A stretch of 64,000 bases of DNA from Pseudoselenomonas ruminantium (GCF_900113715.1 NZ_FOQK01000002.1:124001-188000), one strand, 5' to 3'; shown: positions 51,295-60,757, counted from the first letter of the stretch. Notes: generated by a model from the sequence alone, not told the origin. Made by a program: numbers and translations.

Positions 51295-52245
51295 TCATTC
51301 GTACAAACGGGAATCGACAAACTCTTCGTAGCCCGGCGCCTTGGTCAGCAGGTGGCTGGCCTCCATGCGGGTGATAAGCTCCTCATAGGAGGCGCGTGGG
51401 ATGGAAAGGTTGTCGTAGGAAATCCATTGGAGGGAGAGGTCAAGGATCTTATCCTTGGCCTTGAGGTATTTCAGCGCAATGGTCTTCTGCGCCTCGGGAT
51501 GCCCGGTAAGATAGCTGCCTGCTTGCTTGTACTGCTGGACAAACTGGCGGGCCAGCTCGTGGTTGGCCGCTAAGAAATCCCCATTGAAGACCAAAAGGCA
51601 GCAGATGCTGTCGGGCCAGAGCTCCTGCGCTGGGAGGAGTTCGTGCCCATTGCCCAGCACCACGGATTTTGCGCCGAAGGGCTCAGCCACGCAGTAGCCA
51701 GCAATCTGTTTGGCCGCAAGCGCCGCGGGCATCTCGGGCGGTGACATTTCGACGACGGTCAGGTCCGTTTCGGTCAGGCCATTCCTTTTGAGCAGCTGAT
51801 CCAGCAGCAGTTTATGGGAGGACTGCTTGTGCGGGATGGCAAAGACCTTGCCCTTGAGGTCAGCAGGCGTTTCGATGTCGTTGCTGACGATTATGGCGTT
51901 GCCATCGCGATGGCCAAGGGCGGCGGCCTTCACGTCGATGCCCTGCTCTTTGGCTTTGACGGCCAGCTCTGCCAGTACCGAGGCGCCGTCGACTTTGCCG
52001 GTGTTCAAGGCGTCCATGAGCTCGGGCCAGGAGCCGTATTTTATGAGCTCGATTTTTACCGGGCTTTCTGCTGTTTCCAGTTCCTTGGCGGCAAATAAAG
52101 GCAGAGCATGGGTTATCGGAAGGTAGGCGATGCGGATGGTTTTTACGCCATCCTTTTCGGCCTGCGGTGCAGCAGGTGACTGGCCACAGCCAGCAGCCGC
52201 CAATAGTGTCAGCAGGATGGTCAGGATAAACAGGATTCGTTTCAT
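51295..52245 (-). CDS. NitT/TauT-type ABC transporter substrate-binding lipoprotein
   Basis: 316-residue binding protein with a lipoprotein signal (MKRILFILTILLTLLAAAGC, lipobox LAAAGC). The NMT1/SsuA-like fold starts with IRIAYLPITHALPLFAAKEL and continues with GKVDGASVLAELAVKAKEQG and KVFAIPHKQSSHKLLLDQLL. Ligand not predictable: this group binds taurine, sulfonates, thiamine precursors, nitrate and others. It is encoded 25 bases after the CODH homologue, so ligand supply for that enzyme is worth considering. Confidence 0.88.
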   Translation of the reverse strand: MKRILFILTILLTLLAAAGCGQSPAAPQAEKDGVKTIRIAYLPITHALPLFAAKELETAESPVKIELIKYGSWPELMDALNTGKVDGASVLAELAVKAKEQGIDVKAAALGHRDGNAIIVSNDIETPADLKGKVFAIPHKQSSHKLLLDQLLKRNGLTETDLTVVEMSPPEMPAALAAKQIAGYCVAEPFGAKSVVLGNGHELLPAQELWPDSICCLLVFNGDFLAANHELARQFVQQYKQAGSYLTGHPEAQKTIALKYLKAKDKILDLSLQWISYDNLSIPRASYEELITRMEASHLLTKAPGYEEFVDSRLYE

Positions 52246-52270
52246 AGGCAGTCTCCTTTCACTGGCTAGC

Positions 52271-54325
52271 TTAGTCCCAGCCAAGTTTTTGCCGCTGGGC
52301 TTCGATGTCAGCGACAATCTGCGTAGCTAGTGCTTTAGGGTCGGTATTGACATGCATGACGGCGCCGAGGGTGGCTTTCGTATCGTGCTTCAGGAAGCGT
52401 TCGACGTTGACAGAGCCCTGAACCGGCGGCTCTACGCAGTGATAGGAGTCAATGCCAAAGAGCCGGAAGGCCAGCGAGGCGTCAAGTCCTTTTTCGTTGG
52501 ACCATTCGGGGCTGGCAAAGGCATAAGGCATGTCCTTGATATCCTTTTGGCTGGCAGATGCAATGCCGCCAAATACCGTCGAAGCGCGCGTGTTGTCGAT
52601 GCATTCGCCCATATGCCAGACCGGCGGCAGTTCGTGGGCGGACAGAAACTCCTGCAGGGACTTGCCGGCTTTTGCGGCGCCAGCCTTGCTGCAGAAGCCG
52701 AGCTTTAAGAGCGGGAAGGACGCGCAGCCATTGGTGAAAATTAAGATGTTGTTCTTGAGCAATTCTTCAGCTACATCGACGGTGGCTCGTTCATAGACGA
52801 CGCGGGGATTGCTGCAGCCGACCATGTTGACGATGCCGCGAATCTGTCCCGCCTCGAGGGCGCGGGCCAAGGCATGGTAGCCGGGGAACTGCTCGGCGAT
52901 GTTTTCGGCCGTAAAGCCGACATCGGCGGTGACCTCGTAAGCGGGGATGAATACCGGGACATCCCGGCGGGCGGCAAAGCTTTCGATGGCGCGGCTGACA
53001 ATCTTGCGGGCGAGCTTTTCGGTGTCGCCGATATTGGTGTGATGATGGTCGTAGGCATAGTGCTCAGCACCTGGCAGCCGTGCGGAATCGCTGGTGGTCA
53101 CCACCGTGGTCTTGAAGCATTTGGCAACGTCCATGATGGATGGGAAGACATCCTGCACATCGGCGACCCAGAGATCAAGGGCGCCGGTGCCGAGAACGAG
53201 CTCGGCACCGACCGCATTCGAAAGCGGGATGACGCCCTCGTAGCGGTACATCGCCGACAGGCAGGAGCAGCAGATGCCGTAGAACTGGATGCCTTTGGCT
53301 CCGCTCTTTTGGGCGAGCTCGATGAATTCCTGCGTGTGGCCGATGCGCACGATTTCGCTGACAAGCGTCGGCAGATGACCGTGGACGGCGATGTTGACAT
53401 AGCCTTTTTTGAGCGCACCGATATTGACCTTGGAGGTAGCCCGGTGGCCTGTGCCGAACATGGCATCGGTGCCGATGTTGGAGGCGACGACACCCGTAAA
53501 GCAGAACGCCAGGCCGCAGCGCAGGAATTGCTTCATGATGCTCTGCCAGTCGCCGTCGGTGCCGACGCCAGTGCGATGATAGGCATCAAAGACTTCGTTA
53601 TAGGCGCTGATGGGCAGGATATCCAAATCCTGCCAGACTTTCTGCCGCTCGGCCGGGGCCAGGGCCTTGATGGTTTCATAGTCATCGGGCAGAGCCCGGG
53701 AGAGGTCCGCCAGCAGTACATCGGCGAGCTTGCCCGCCAGACGCTTGGCGCTTTGGCCCCGCGTTTCGATGCCGAAAGCCTTGCAGACTGCGCGCAGTTT
53801 CTTTTCGCCGAGCAAGGGAAGATTGAGCTTGCCTTCGGCAATGAATTTCAGTGATAAGAGAATCTCCCGGGCATGGACGCCATGCTGGGCCACGCCTGCG
53901 GCAGCACTGCGCAAAAGATTGCGGGCGACGATGAGGTCGGCATCGGCACCGCAGACACCCCGCGGGCTCTTCGGCGTGATCTTGCAGGGGCCCATGTTGC
54001 AGATCTTGCAGCAGACACCACCAAGGCCAAAGGAACACTGCGGCTTCTGCTGGTCAAAGCGGTCAAACACCGTATCATGGCCCAGCTGCTCCAGGCGCAG
54101 CATCATCTCACGCACGGCAGGGTCCGGCGTCTGCTCTAAGACATCCTGCTTGGAGGCAAAGGTCTTGCGATACTCGGCCACGGCCTTCATATAGTCGTTG
54201 ATACCGCCATGCACATGGGGATGCTGTGGATCGTGGTCATGGGTATGCCAGTCGGCATGTTCATGGACGGTATCGTACTCGTGCGGATGGTTGTGTGGAT
54301 GCTGGTGATGATGATTCGTTGACAT
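52271..54325 (-). CDS. cooS: Anaerobic carbon monoxide dehydrogenase homologue (CooS-type) with variant C-cluster and His-rich N-terminus
   Basis: 684 residues. The first 40 residues contain about 15 His (HHHQHPHNHPH and more), a likely nickel-binding extension. B/D-cluster cysteines are all present (QCSFGLGGVCCKICNMGPCK, then GVCGAD). C-cluster ligands: His in AVHGHLPTLVSEI, Cys in YGICCSC, in NMVGCSNPR, in TNGCASFP and in HMGECIDNTR are kept, but the usual Cys in DVQC is Asp (ADVQDVFPSI). Such variants may not carry out normal CO oxidation. It heads an operon with a NitT/TauT-type ABC transporter. ATG 54325 follows AAAGGAG. Confidence 0.85.
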   Translation of the reverse strand: MSTNHHHQHPHNHPHEYDTVHEHADWHTHDHDPQHPHVHGGINDYMKAVAEYRKTFASKQDVLEQTPDPAVREMMLRLEQLGHDTVFDRFDQQKPQCSFGLGGVCCKICNMGPCKITPKSPRGVCGADADLIVARNLLRSAAAGVAQHGVHAREILLSLKFIAEGKLNLPLLGEKKLRAVCKAFGIETRGQSAKRLAGKLADVLLADLSRALPDDYETIKALAPAERQKVWQDLDILPISAYNEVFDAYHRTGVGTDGDWQSIMKQFLRCGLAFCFTGVVASNIGTDAMFGTGHRATSKVNIGALKKGYVNIAVHGHLPTLVSEIVRIGHTQEFIELAQKSGAKGIQFYGICCSCLSAMYRYEGVIPLSNAVGAELVLGTGALDLWVADVQDVFPSIMDVAKCFKTTVVTTSDSARLPGAEHYAYDHHHTNIGDTEKLARKIVSRAIESFAARRDVPVFIPAYEVTADVGFTAENIAEQFPGYHALARALEAGQIRGIVNMVGCSNPRVVYERATVDVAEELLKNNILIFTNGCASFPLLKLGFCSKAGAAKAGKSLQEFLSAHELPPVWHMGECIDNTRASTVFGGIASASQKDIKDMPYAFASPEWSNEKGLDASLAFRLFGIDSYHCVEPPVQGSVNVERFLKHDTKATLGAVMHVNTDPKALATQIVADIEAQRQKLGWD

Positions 54326-54338
54326 GTTGACCGCTCCT

Positions 54339-54368
54339 TTTGACATTTGACATTTGACGATTGACAAT
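54339..54368. repeat. Short tandem TTTGACA repeats upstream of the CODH homologue
   Basis: TTTTGACATTTGACATTTGACG and then ATTGACAA give four spaced TTGAC units just before the CODH ribosome site (in its untranslated leader). Could be a slippage-prone or regulatory repeat. Confidence 0.4.
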
Positions 54369-54584
54369 AGATTATAACAAAGTAAACATATAGAATAAGT
54401 ATGAATAAAGGAATTGCTTTATATATTACTGTAAATATGTAAACTTGTCAACAAAACATACAAAAAATATTGGAAAACTAAATGCACTGACCAGCCAATG
54501 GGGGCAGGAAATCTGCTTAGTATGCAGAAGTAGTATCCCGTAAGGAAAAGGGGAGCCATTTTTCCATTCAAAGGAGGTCTTATT

Positions 54585-55979
54585 ATGACTGGTATTTCCT
54601 TGTTTGTCGTCTTTGCTTTGGCAATCGTTGTGATGATTGTGGCAATCTCGAAGTTCAACATCCATCCGTTCTTATCGTTGATGGGGACATCGTTATTGCT
54701 GGCAATCGTCGTGCAACTGCCGTTAGCGAAAATTCCAGGTATTATCGGCGCTGGTTTTTCAGGAACGTTTTCCAGTATCGGTATCGTAATCATCCTTGGT
54801 GCTTTGATTGGACTTATTTTGGAGCGAACCGGTGCAGCTATTCGCCTCGCGGATGTGGTGATTCGCTGCGTCGGGGAAAAGCATCCTGAACTTGCGATTA
54901 TGTTGATGGGTTGGATTGTATCGATTCCGGTATTCTGTGATAGTGGCTTTGTTATCCTGAATCCAATTCGGAAGGCGCTCTGCAAGAAGTTGCAGCAGGT
55001 ATCGCCAGTAGCTATGGCAGTAGCCCTTTCCAGTGGCCTTTATGTGGCGCATGTCTTTATTCCGCCGACGCCGGGACCAATTGCGGCAGCAGGTTCTTTG
55101 GGACTGGCTGATAATCTGGCTGCGGTTATCCTGATGGGCGTTGTCGTGTCGATTCCGGCCTTGCTCGCTGGCTATGTTTTTGTCCGCTATATCAGCGGTC
55201 AGAATATCCCGTCTGCAGAAAGTGATACAGAACAGGGGGCAGAGGAGACTGCCAAGAGCTATGATGAACTCGTGGCAGAATATGGAAAACTTCCTGGGGC
55301 TTGGGCCTCGTTTGCGCCGATTGTCATGCCAGTCGTATTCATGGCGTTGGGATCGCTGGTTAGTATGATGAAATTGGCAGGGCCAATAGCGGAGCTTTTG
55401 AAGTTCCTCGGTACGCCAATCATTGCGCTCGCGATTGGTGTTCTCTTTGCTGTTTTGCTGCTCAGCTCCACGCAAAAGCTTGGCCAGTTCCGTGCCATTA
55501 CCGAGGAGGCACTGAAGACAGTAGGTCCGATCCTTTTCATAACGGCAGCTGGCGGTGTACTGGGGAAAGTCATTACGGCAGCAGGCTTTGTGGAATTCAT
55601 GAAAGAAAATGCAGCTTTCCTGGCTACGGTAGGGATTTTCTTCCCGTTCATCATTTCGGCAATCCTCAAGACAGCACAGGGCTCGTCGACGGTGGCCATC
55701 ACTACTACGGCGGGAATCCTCGGTATGTTTTCGGATTCGGCCTCGATGATGTCTGCGTTGGGGCTTAACACGGAAATGGCAGCCCTGCTGACAGTCATGG
55801 CAATTGGTGCTGGTGCGATGACTGTATCGCATGCAAATGACAGTTATTTCTGGGTAGTCACGAATTTCAGCGGGATGGAGCCGCAGGCTGGCTATCGCAC
55901 GCAGACGATGATGACGCTGGTGGTTGGAGTCGTTTCGATGCTTGCCATTTGGCTGTTGTCGCTTATTTTGCTTGGATAA
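54585..55979 (+). CDS. GntP-family permease, probable glycerate transporter
   Basis: 464-residue permease of the gluconate:H+ symporter (GntP) family, with about twelve membrane helices: HPFLSLMGTSLLLAIVVQLP, IPVFCDSGFVILNP, FIPPTPGPIAAAGSLG, KTAQGSSTVAITTTAGI and SHANDSYFWVVTNFSG, all family signatures. The directly following glycerate kinase gene indicates glycerate as the substrate. AAAGGAGG precedes ATG 54585. Confidence 0.9.
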   Translation: MTGISLFVVFALAIVVMIVAISKFNIHPFLSLMGTSLLLAIVVQLPLAKIPGIIGAGFSGTFSSIGIVIILGALIGLILERTGAAIRLADVVIRCVGEKHPELAIMLMGWIVSIPVFCDSGFVILNPIRKALCKKLQQVSPVAMAVALSSGLYVAHVFIPPTPGPIAAAGSLGLADNLAAVILMGVVVSIPALLAGYVFVRYISGQNIPSAESDTEQGAEETAKSYDELVAEYGKLPGAWASFAPIVMPVVFMALGSLVSMMKLAGPIAELLKFLGTPIIALAIGVLFAVLLLSSTQKLGQFRAITEEALKTVGPILFITAAGGVLGKVITAAGFVEFMKENAAFLATVGIFFPFIISAILKTAQGSSTVAITTTAGILGMFSDSASMMSALGLNTEMAALLTVMAIGAGAMTVSHANDSYFWVVTNFSGMEPQAGYRTQTMMTLVVGVVSMLAIWLLSLILLG

Positions 55980-55991
55980 GGAGATTATTTG

Positions 55992-57137
55992 ATGGAACAT
56001 ATTGTCATTGCCATTGATTCGTTCAAGGGGAGCCTGTCGTCGCTGGCGGCCGGGCAGGTGGCCAGCGATGCGGTGCGGGCGGTCTTTCCGCAGGCGCGGG
56101 TGGAGATATTCCCGCTGGCTGATGGCGGCGAGGGAACGGTGGATACGCTGGTCGAGGGTCTGCAGGGGCAGATCGTGCCCGCTGTGGTGACGGGGCCGCT
56201 GAAAGCGCCGGTTACAAGCCGCTATGGGCTGGTACCGGCAGAAAAGCTCGCCGTCATTGAGATGGCTGATGCCGCAGGCCTGCCGATGGTGCCGGTGGAA
56301 AAGCGCAATCCCCTGCAGACGACGACCTACGGGCTCGGCGAGCTTATCCTGCAGGCAATCGATGCAGGCTGCCGGGAGTTCATCATCGGGATTGGCGGCA
56401 GTGCGACCAATGATTGCGGCCTGGGGATGCTTACCGCCTTAGGGTGGAAGTTCCTCAAGGCCGATGGCTCGCCAGCTGGCATCTGCGGCGGGGACTTAGC
56501 AGATGTGGCGGCAATCGACGGGAGCCGGGTCGACGCCAGGCTGAAGGAATGCCAGTTCCGCATTGCCTGTGACGTGACGAACCCGCTTTATGGCAGTCAG
56601 GGCTGCTCGGCGGTATTTGGTCCGCAGAAAGGGGCCACCCCCGAGATTGTCAAAGTGATGGATGAGGCCATTCACCACTTTGCAGACTTGGCCGAAAAGG
56701 AGTTGGGGGCAATAGGTGCTGCGGTACCAGGAGCTGGAGCCGCCGGTGGTTTAGGCTTTGCCTTTCGGACGTTTCTAGGCGGAGAGCTAACGCCGGGCAC
56801 AGAGCTCTGTCTTGAGACTATCGGTATTCGTCAGGCCCTTGAGACAGCCGACCTGTTGATTACTGGCGAGGGCCGCATGGATCGGCAGACGGCCATGGGC
56901 AAGGGGCCAGCCGGCGTTGCTCAATTGGCGCACAAGCTGAATCCGAAGATAAAGACTGTGGCGGTCTGCGGCTGTGCTCTTCCCGATGCAGAACAGGTCA
57001 ACCAGCATGGCATTGACGCATATTTTCCCATCCTTCATATGCCAATGACGGCAGAAGCGGCCATGGAAGAAAAAACTACGCGTCTGAACCTTAAACAAAC
57101 AGTAATGCAGATCCTGCGGTTGACGAAAAAAAAATAA
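55992..57137 (+). CDS. Glycerate kinase
   Basis: 381-residue glycerate kinase of the GlxK/GarK family, phosphorylating D-glycerate to 2- or 3-phosphoglycerate. IVIAIDSFKGSLSSLAAGQV opens the protein; FPLADGGEGTVDTLV, GIGGSATNDCGLGMLTALGW, VFGPQKGATPEIV and TGEGRMDRQTAMGKGPAGVA are conserved. ATG 55992 follows AAGGAG. In an operon with the GntP-type permease, giving uptake and entry into glycolysis. Confidence 0.95.
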   Translation: MEHIVIAIDSFKGSLSSLAAGQVASDAVRAVFPQARVEIFPLADGGEGTVDTLVEGLQGQIVPAVVTGPLKAPVTSRYGLVPAEKLAVIEMADAAGLPMVPVEKRNPLQTTTYGLGELILQAIDAGCREFIIGIGGSATNDCGLGMLTALGWKFLKADGSPAGICGGDLADVAAIDGSRVDARLKECQFRIACDVTNPLYGSQGCSAVFGPQKGATPEIVKVMDEAIHHFADLAEKELGAIGAAVPGAGAAGGLGFAFRTFLGGELTPGTELCLETIGIRQALETADLLITGEGRMDRQTAMGKGPAGVAQLAHKLNPKIKTVAVCGCALPDAEQVNQHGIDAYFPILHMPMTAEAAMEEKTTRLNLKQTVMQILRLTKKK

Positions 57138-57141
57138 AACC

Positions 57142-57170
57142 TTGACGGTTTGTTTTTATAGGAGTATACT
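57142..57170 (+). promoter_or_regulatory. Promoter for the AIPR-like gene leader
   Basis: TTGACG (57142-57147) and TATACT (57165-57170) with a 17-base spacer, about 190 bases before the AIPR-like start codon. Confidence 0.6.
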
Positions 57171-57293
57171 TAATTCATCAGTTGGATAATTGATGTAAAT
57201 GGTGACTGGATAGTTGCTGAAAAAGATTATAGGGTTCTGGATAGGTCCTGGAAATATAAAAGAGTGTAGAGTGCTATTTGGCATAAAATATTT

Positions 57294-57325
57294 CAGGATC
57301 AGCAGGCATGCTGGTCCTTTTTTAT
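57294..57325 (+). terminator. Intrinsic terminator inside the AIPR-like gene leader
   Basis: GGATCAGCA, short loop, TGCTGGTCC, then TTTTTT, located between the promoter at 57142 and the gene start at 57359. This is the arrangement of an attenuator: most transcripts would stop before the gene unless something intervenes. Confidence 0.6.
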
Positions 57326-57358
57326 TTCCAGAATCTATAAAGAAAGGAGTTTTATTTT

Positions 57359-58783
57359 ATGTCAAATTCGTTTATCTTAAAATTTGCTAATCTTCCAGGT
57401 GAATTGGTTGTTGGCCACATGAAAAAAATTAGTGGACATGTAAGAGGTCGTGCATTTATCGAGGTTATTGATCATCTTAGTTTAGAGGCAAATCCAAGAG
57501 AGTCAAAAGTGGGCATTGTTACAGAAGCGATACATGAGACTCTTGATAAGACACCAGAGTTATTTCCGTTTAAAACGAAAGGAGTTTTATTAGCTGTTTC
57601 AGAATATACAGCTCTTGAAAGAAATCGTTATCGAATCTCTACCCAAAATGACAAAATTGAAGGAATTTTAGATGGCGGACACAATACGTTGGCAATTGGA
57701 TTATATATTCTTGAAAAAGCATTTGAAGAGCAGGGAGAAGTGATGCCGAAAGGTATCAAAACTTGGGAAAAATTTAAATCATCCTGGAAAGATTATCATT
57801 CTGTTATCGAAGACTATCTTGATATTATTGAAAAAAATAATGAGTCACCCATTGATTTTCTCGTACCGGTAGAGTTGCAGGTGCCAGCTAGTAGGGAAGA
57901 TGGAATAGTGGTACAAAAATTCCGAGATAGTTTGTTTGATATTTGTGAGTCGCGTAATAACAATGTTGAATTGCAGCTTTCTGCAAAAGTTAATCAGAAT
58001 GGATATTTTGACCAACTCAAAAATATGATGGATGGTTACAATAAACATATATCTGATCGTATTGAATGGAAACCAAATGCTGGTGGCACGGTTAAAGTAC
58101 AGGATTTAATTGCCTTATCTTGGATTCCACTACAGCTTGTAGATCCAGTAAGAGATGATGAAAATTCTGACAAATTATTTGATCCATCTGCTGTTAATGA
58201 AACGCAGATGTATAGCGGTAAAGGCCAGTGCTTGAAAAACTTTAACCGCTTGATGGGGTCGCCGGATGTATCAAGTAAATCAGATAATGACTATACAAAG
58301 GCTGTTATCAATGATCAGGTATTGTCAGCGTTTAAAATTGTGGCACAGCTTCCTACTTTATACGATTACATTTATTCGCGTTTTGCGGATCTTTACAACG
58401 AAAATGAAGGAAAGTTTGGAAGTATTACCGCCGTAAAAAAAATGAATGAAAAGAAAAAAAGTAAGAAAACACCTTTTAGCGGTGAAGCTATTTCTAAAGA
58501 TATTAACATTAGTCCGGATGGTTTTTTGATTCCTTTATTCTACGGGTTACAAGCTCTTTTGGAAAAGAAAGAAGTCGACGGAAAAAATATCATCGATTGG
58601 GTAGTAAATCCAAAATCGTTTATGGATAAACATCTTTCAAACATTGTAAGACAATATAAGGAATTGTTTTCAATATGCGACTATGATCCGCAAAAGGTTG
58701 GAAAGGCAAAAGCTTGCTATTCATCAGCCAAAATGGCTTTTAAGGCTGAATTGGATGATGAATTAAAAACTATGTCAGAATAA
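57359..58783 (+). CDS. AIPR/DGQHR-like protein, putative phage-defence related
   Basis: 474-residue AT-rich gene unlike its neighbours. The segment EGILDGGHNTLAIGLYILEK resembles the DGQHR/AIPR (abortive infection phage resistance) families, and FKTKGVLLAVSEYTALERNR has the matching strand order. The rest is helical with Lys-rich C-terminal part (about 350-474). Members of these families occur in defence systems, sometimes alone. AAAGGAG precedes ATG. Its leader carries a terminator (57294), suggesting conditional expression. It lies beside an IS66 remnant, consistent with transfer. Confidence 0.55.
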   Translation: MSNSFILKFANLPGELVVGHMKKISGHVRGRAFIEVIDHLSLEANPRESKVGIVTEAIHETLDKTPELFPFKTKGVLLAVSEYTALERNRYRISTQNDKIEGILDGGHNTLAIGLYILEKAFEEQGEVMPKGIKTWEKFKSSWKDYHSVIEDYLDIIEKNNESPIDFLVPVELQVPASREDGIVVQKFRDSLFDICESRNNNVELQLSAKVNQNGYFDQLKNMMDGYNKHISDRIEWKPNAGGTVKVQDLIALSWIPLQLVDPVRDDENSDKLFDPSAVNETQMYSGKGQCLKNFNRLMGSPDVSSKSDNDYTKAVINDQVLSAFKIVAQLPTLYDYIYSRFADLYNENEGKFGSITAVKKMNEKKKSKKTPFSGEAISKDINISPDGFLIPLFYGLQALLEKKEVDGKNIIDWVVNPKSFMDKHLSNIVRQYKELFSICDYDPQKVGKAKACYSSAKMAFKAELDDELKTMSE

Positions 58784-58950
58784 TTTTTAGTTCAAAGTAT
58801 GTGATAGGGAAAATAAAAGTAACCGCAAAATAATACAGTGTATGTAAATTTTTCCTCCCAGATGAGATAATTGACTCAAATAAGCCACACGAAAAAGCTG
58901 AAAACGTGAAAAAGCCATTTTAGTCGAAAATTGTCTGGGAGGTTTTGGTT

Positions 58951-59733
58951 TTGACTTAAATTCAGCAACTCAAGCAGCAGCATTCTTTAGCATCCTGGAA
59001 ACAGATCATCCTTGCCCAACAGAGTAGCGGGCTTACTGCTGCAGAATATTGCCGCCAGCAGAATATCAAGTACAATGCCTTTTACTATTGGCAGCGCAAA
59101 ATTTGCGAAGATTTTGCCGTGTCTGCACTTCAGATTCCTCAAAAGAGTGCGCATGCCCCTGAGTTTGCGACGTTAGCAACTGCTACCGTTACGGCCACAG
59201 TTCAGACCGCAATGCTGCCCTCAATATTGAATCTTTCCTGTGGTCCCGTGAGCTTGGAAGTCAATGAGCAGACATCGAGTGAATTGCTTGCTAAGACGCT
59301 TGCCTGTATCAAGGAAGTGTTTCCGGTATGCTAATCCGTAATCTTACGGCCGAGCATGTCTATCTGGCGTGCGGCCGGACAGATATGCGAAAATCCATCG
59401 ACGGCTTGCCGCGCTGGTACTGTCAAAGTTTCAGCTTGACCCGTACCAGCCAGCCTTGTTCCTTTTCTGTGGCCGCCGTAAAGACCGTATCAAGGGACTG
59501 CTATGGGATGAGACAGGATTCCTCTTGCTCTACGAACGCTTGTCCATCTCGCAACCTAAAGCTATACAAAAGGTCACCCCTGCGTACAGCTTTTAATTCA
59601 AACTGTGTACAACATCTGCAAATCTGTGGATAGCTCAGCCCGCGTCTGAACTGCAAATAAGATGAGCCTGACCATCGATAACGTGGTCAGGCTTGTTTTA
59701 GTTATTGATAACACCGGATGATTTAGCGCTTAC
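58951..59733 (+). mobile_element. IS66-family remnant (broken tnpA and tnpB, tnpC lost)
   Basis: tnpA-like frame IQQLKQQHSLASWKQIILAQ to 59334 is interrupted at its third codon (TTG ACT TAA after GGGAGG; an ATG/TTG-ACT-AAA start is expected). tnpB starts at 59328 (MLIRNLTAEHVYLACGRTDM, RKSIDGL), then shifts frame near 59405 to AALVLSKFQLDPYQPALFLF and CGRRKDRIKGLLWDETGF, ending about 59596. The large tnpC is absent. ACACCGGATGATTTAGCGCT (59711-59730, then TAC) is an IS66-type right end. A hairpin GAGCCTGACCA/TGGTCAGGC precedes it. Confidence 0.7.
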
Positions 59734-59742
59734 CTTACAAAT

Positions 59743-59789
59743 AAAATGACATCTGATTGGTCAATATTTGACTTGTCAGATGTCATTTT
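59743..59789. terminator. Bidirectional terminator with TTGACNNGTCA motif
   Basis: AAAATGACATCTGA.. pairs with ..TCAGATGTCATTTT over 59743-59789, with TTGACTTGTCAG (59768-59779) inside. It separates the IS66 remnant from the convergent Rpn gene. Confidence 0.7.
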
Positions 59790-59800
59790 GCGGTTTAATA

Positions 59801-60604
59801 TCATAGCTGCGCTATATATTTTTGTTGTTCATTTACAGGGATTTTTAAAGCATCCATTGCTTGTTGGGCTGTCAAATGCAGGGATTCCATCAAATTGCGG
59901 ATGGATTTGAGTCGTTCAGAATCCTGGCCTTCAGCATATCCTTCCCGTCGTTGCTGTTTTAGTTCCATCATAAGCGTCATATACTCCACCCTCGTTTCGT
60001 TATGTTGCTTTACACGTTCGACTTCAGCGGCAATGTCTTGGGTAAATTTTCCTTTGGCGGTCTGCCCGTTGACATAGGCTAAGAAACTTTCGATGTCCTT
60101 GTCGACTTTACCAGTGGTGCCTTTCGCGTTAAGAAAAATTTTTGTGGTTTCATCACCGAGTTCTAAATTTTGTTGTTCGTGACAAATATTGGAGAAGGTA
60201 TAGATTTTTTCGCCCAAATCAAATGGGTCAAAGGTGCAGATAAAGATTACATAAGACTTTTTTAGTTCAATATAGTCCATACCTTTGCCGAGGACATCAA
60301 GGTCAATCATAGCTTGATAATAGCGGGTTCGTTTTGGCAGCCAGCCATCTGCCCCGTCTGTAGTCTGGATTTCGATATCGATGATGGTGCCGGCGTCTGT
60401 TTCAACGTAAAGGTCAAGACGGACTGCTTTGTTGGTAGCTCCTATGGCAATACTTTTCTCGGCAACCGGGTAAATGATGCTTTTTACCTTGATTTTCAGC
60501 AGCTTCTGAATAAGGCGTTTGCAGAGTCGCTTGTTCTGCATGACCTTTTGAAATAGGAAGTTGTCACTGATGGTAAGTTCTTCCCATTCTTTAATGCGTG
60601 CCAT
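59801..60604 (-). CDS. Rpn-family recombination-promoting nuclease
   Basis: 267-residue PD-(D/E)XK protein of the Rpn/YhgA group. ISDNFLFQKVMQNKRLCKRL opens; the catalytic pattern is Asp in VRLDLYVETDAG and Glu-x-Gln in DIEIQTTDG, with RTRYYQAMIDLDVL after it. The C-terminal region has REGYAEGQDSERLKSIRNLM, typical of the family. Relatives are DNA endonucleases that increase RecA-independent recombination; recent work links them to defence. GAGATTG precedes ATG. Confidence 0.85.
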   Translation of the reverse strand: MARIKEWEELTISDNFLFQKVMQNKRLCKRLIQKLLKIKVKSIIYPVAEKSIAIGATNKAVRLDLYVETDAGTIIDIEIQTTDGADGWLPKRTRYYQAMIDLDVLGKGMDYIELKKSYVIFICTFDPFDLGEKIYTFSNICHEQQNLELGDETTKIFLNAKGTTGKVDKDIESFLAYVNGQTAKGKFTQDIAAEVERVKQHNETRVEYMTLMMELKQQRREGYAEGQDSERLKSIRNLMESLHLTAQQAMDALKIPVNEQQKYIAQL

Positions 60605-60687
60605 GATTATGCAATCTCCCTTCTGCCTTTATTTTACAACGGAAGAGGAGGTAGTGGCAAGGGGGGAGTTATGTGGAGATAAAAAGA

Positions 60688-60734
60688 GACCTGCAAGTAA
60701 GTCCGATAGAACTTACTTGCAGGTCTTTTACGCT
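60688..60734. terminator. Bidirectional terminator
   Basis: AGACCTGCAAGTAAGT pairs perfectly with ACTTACTTGCAGGTCT around a 9-base loop, followed by TTTTAC; it ends the aldolase gene on the minus strand. Confidence 0.85.
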
Positions 60735-60757
60735 TTGGTTAAGCGGCCCGCAACAAA

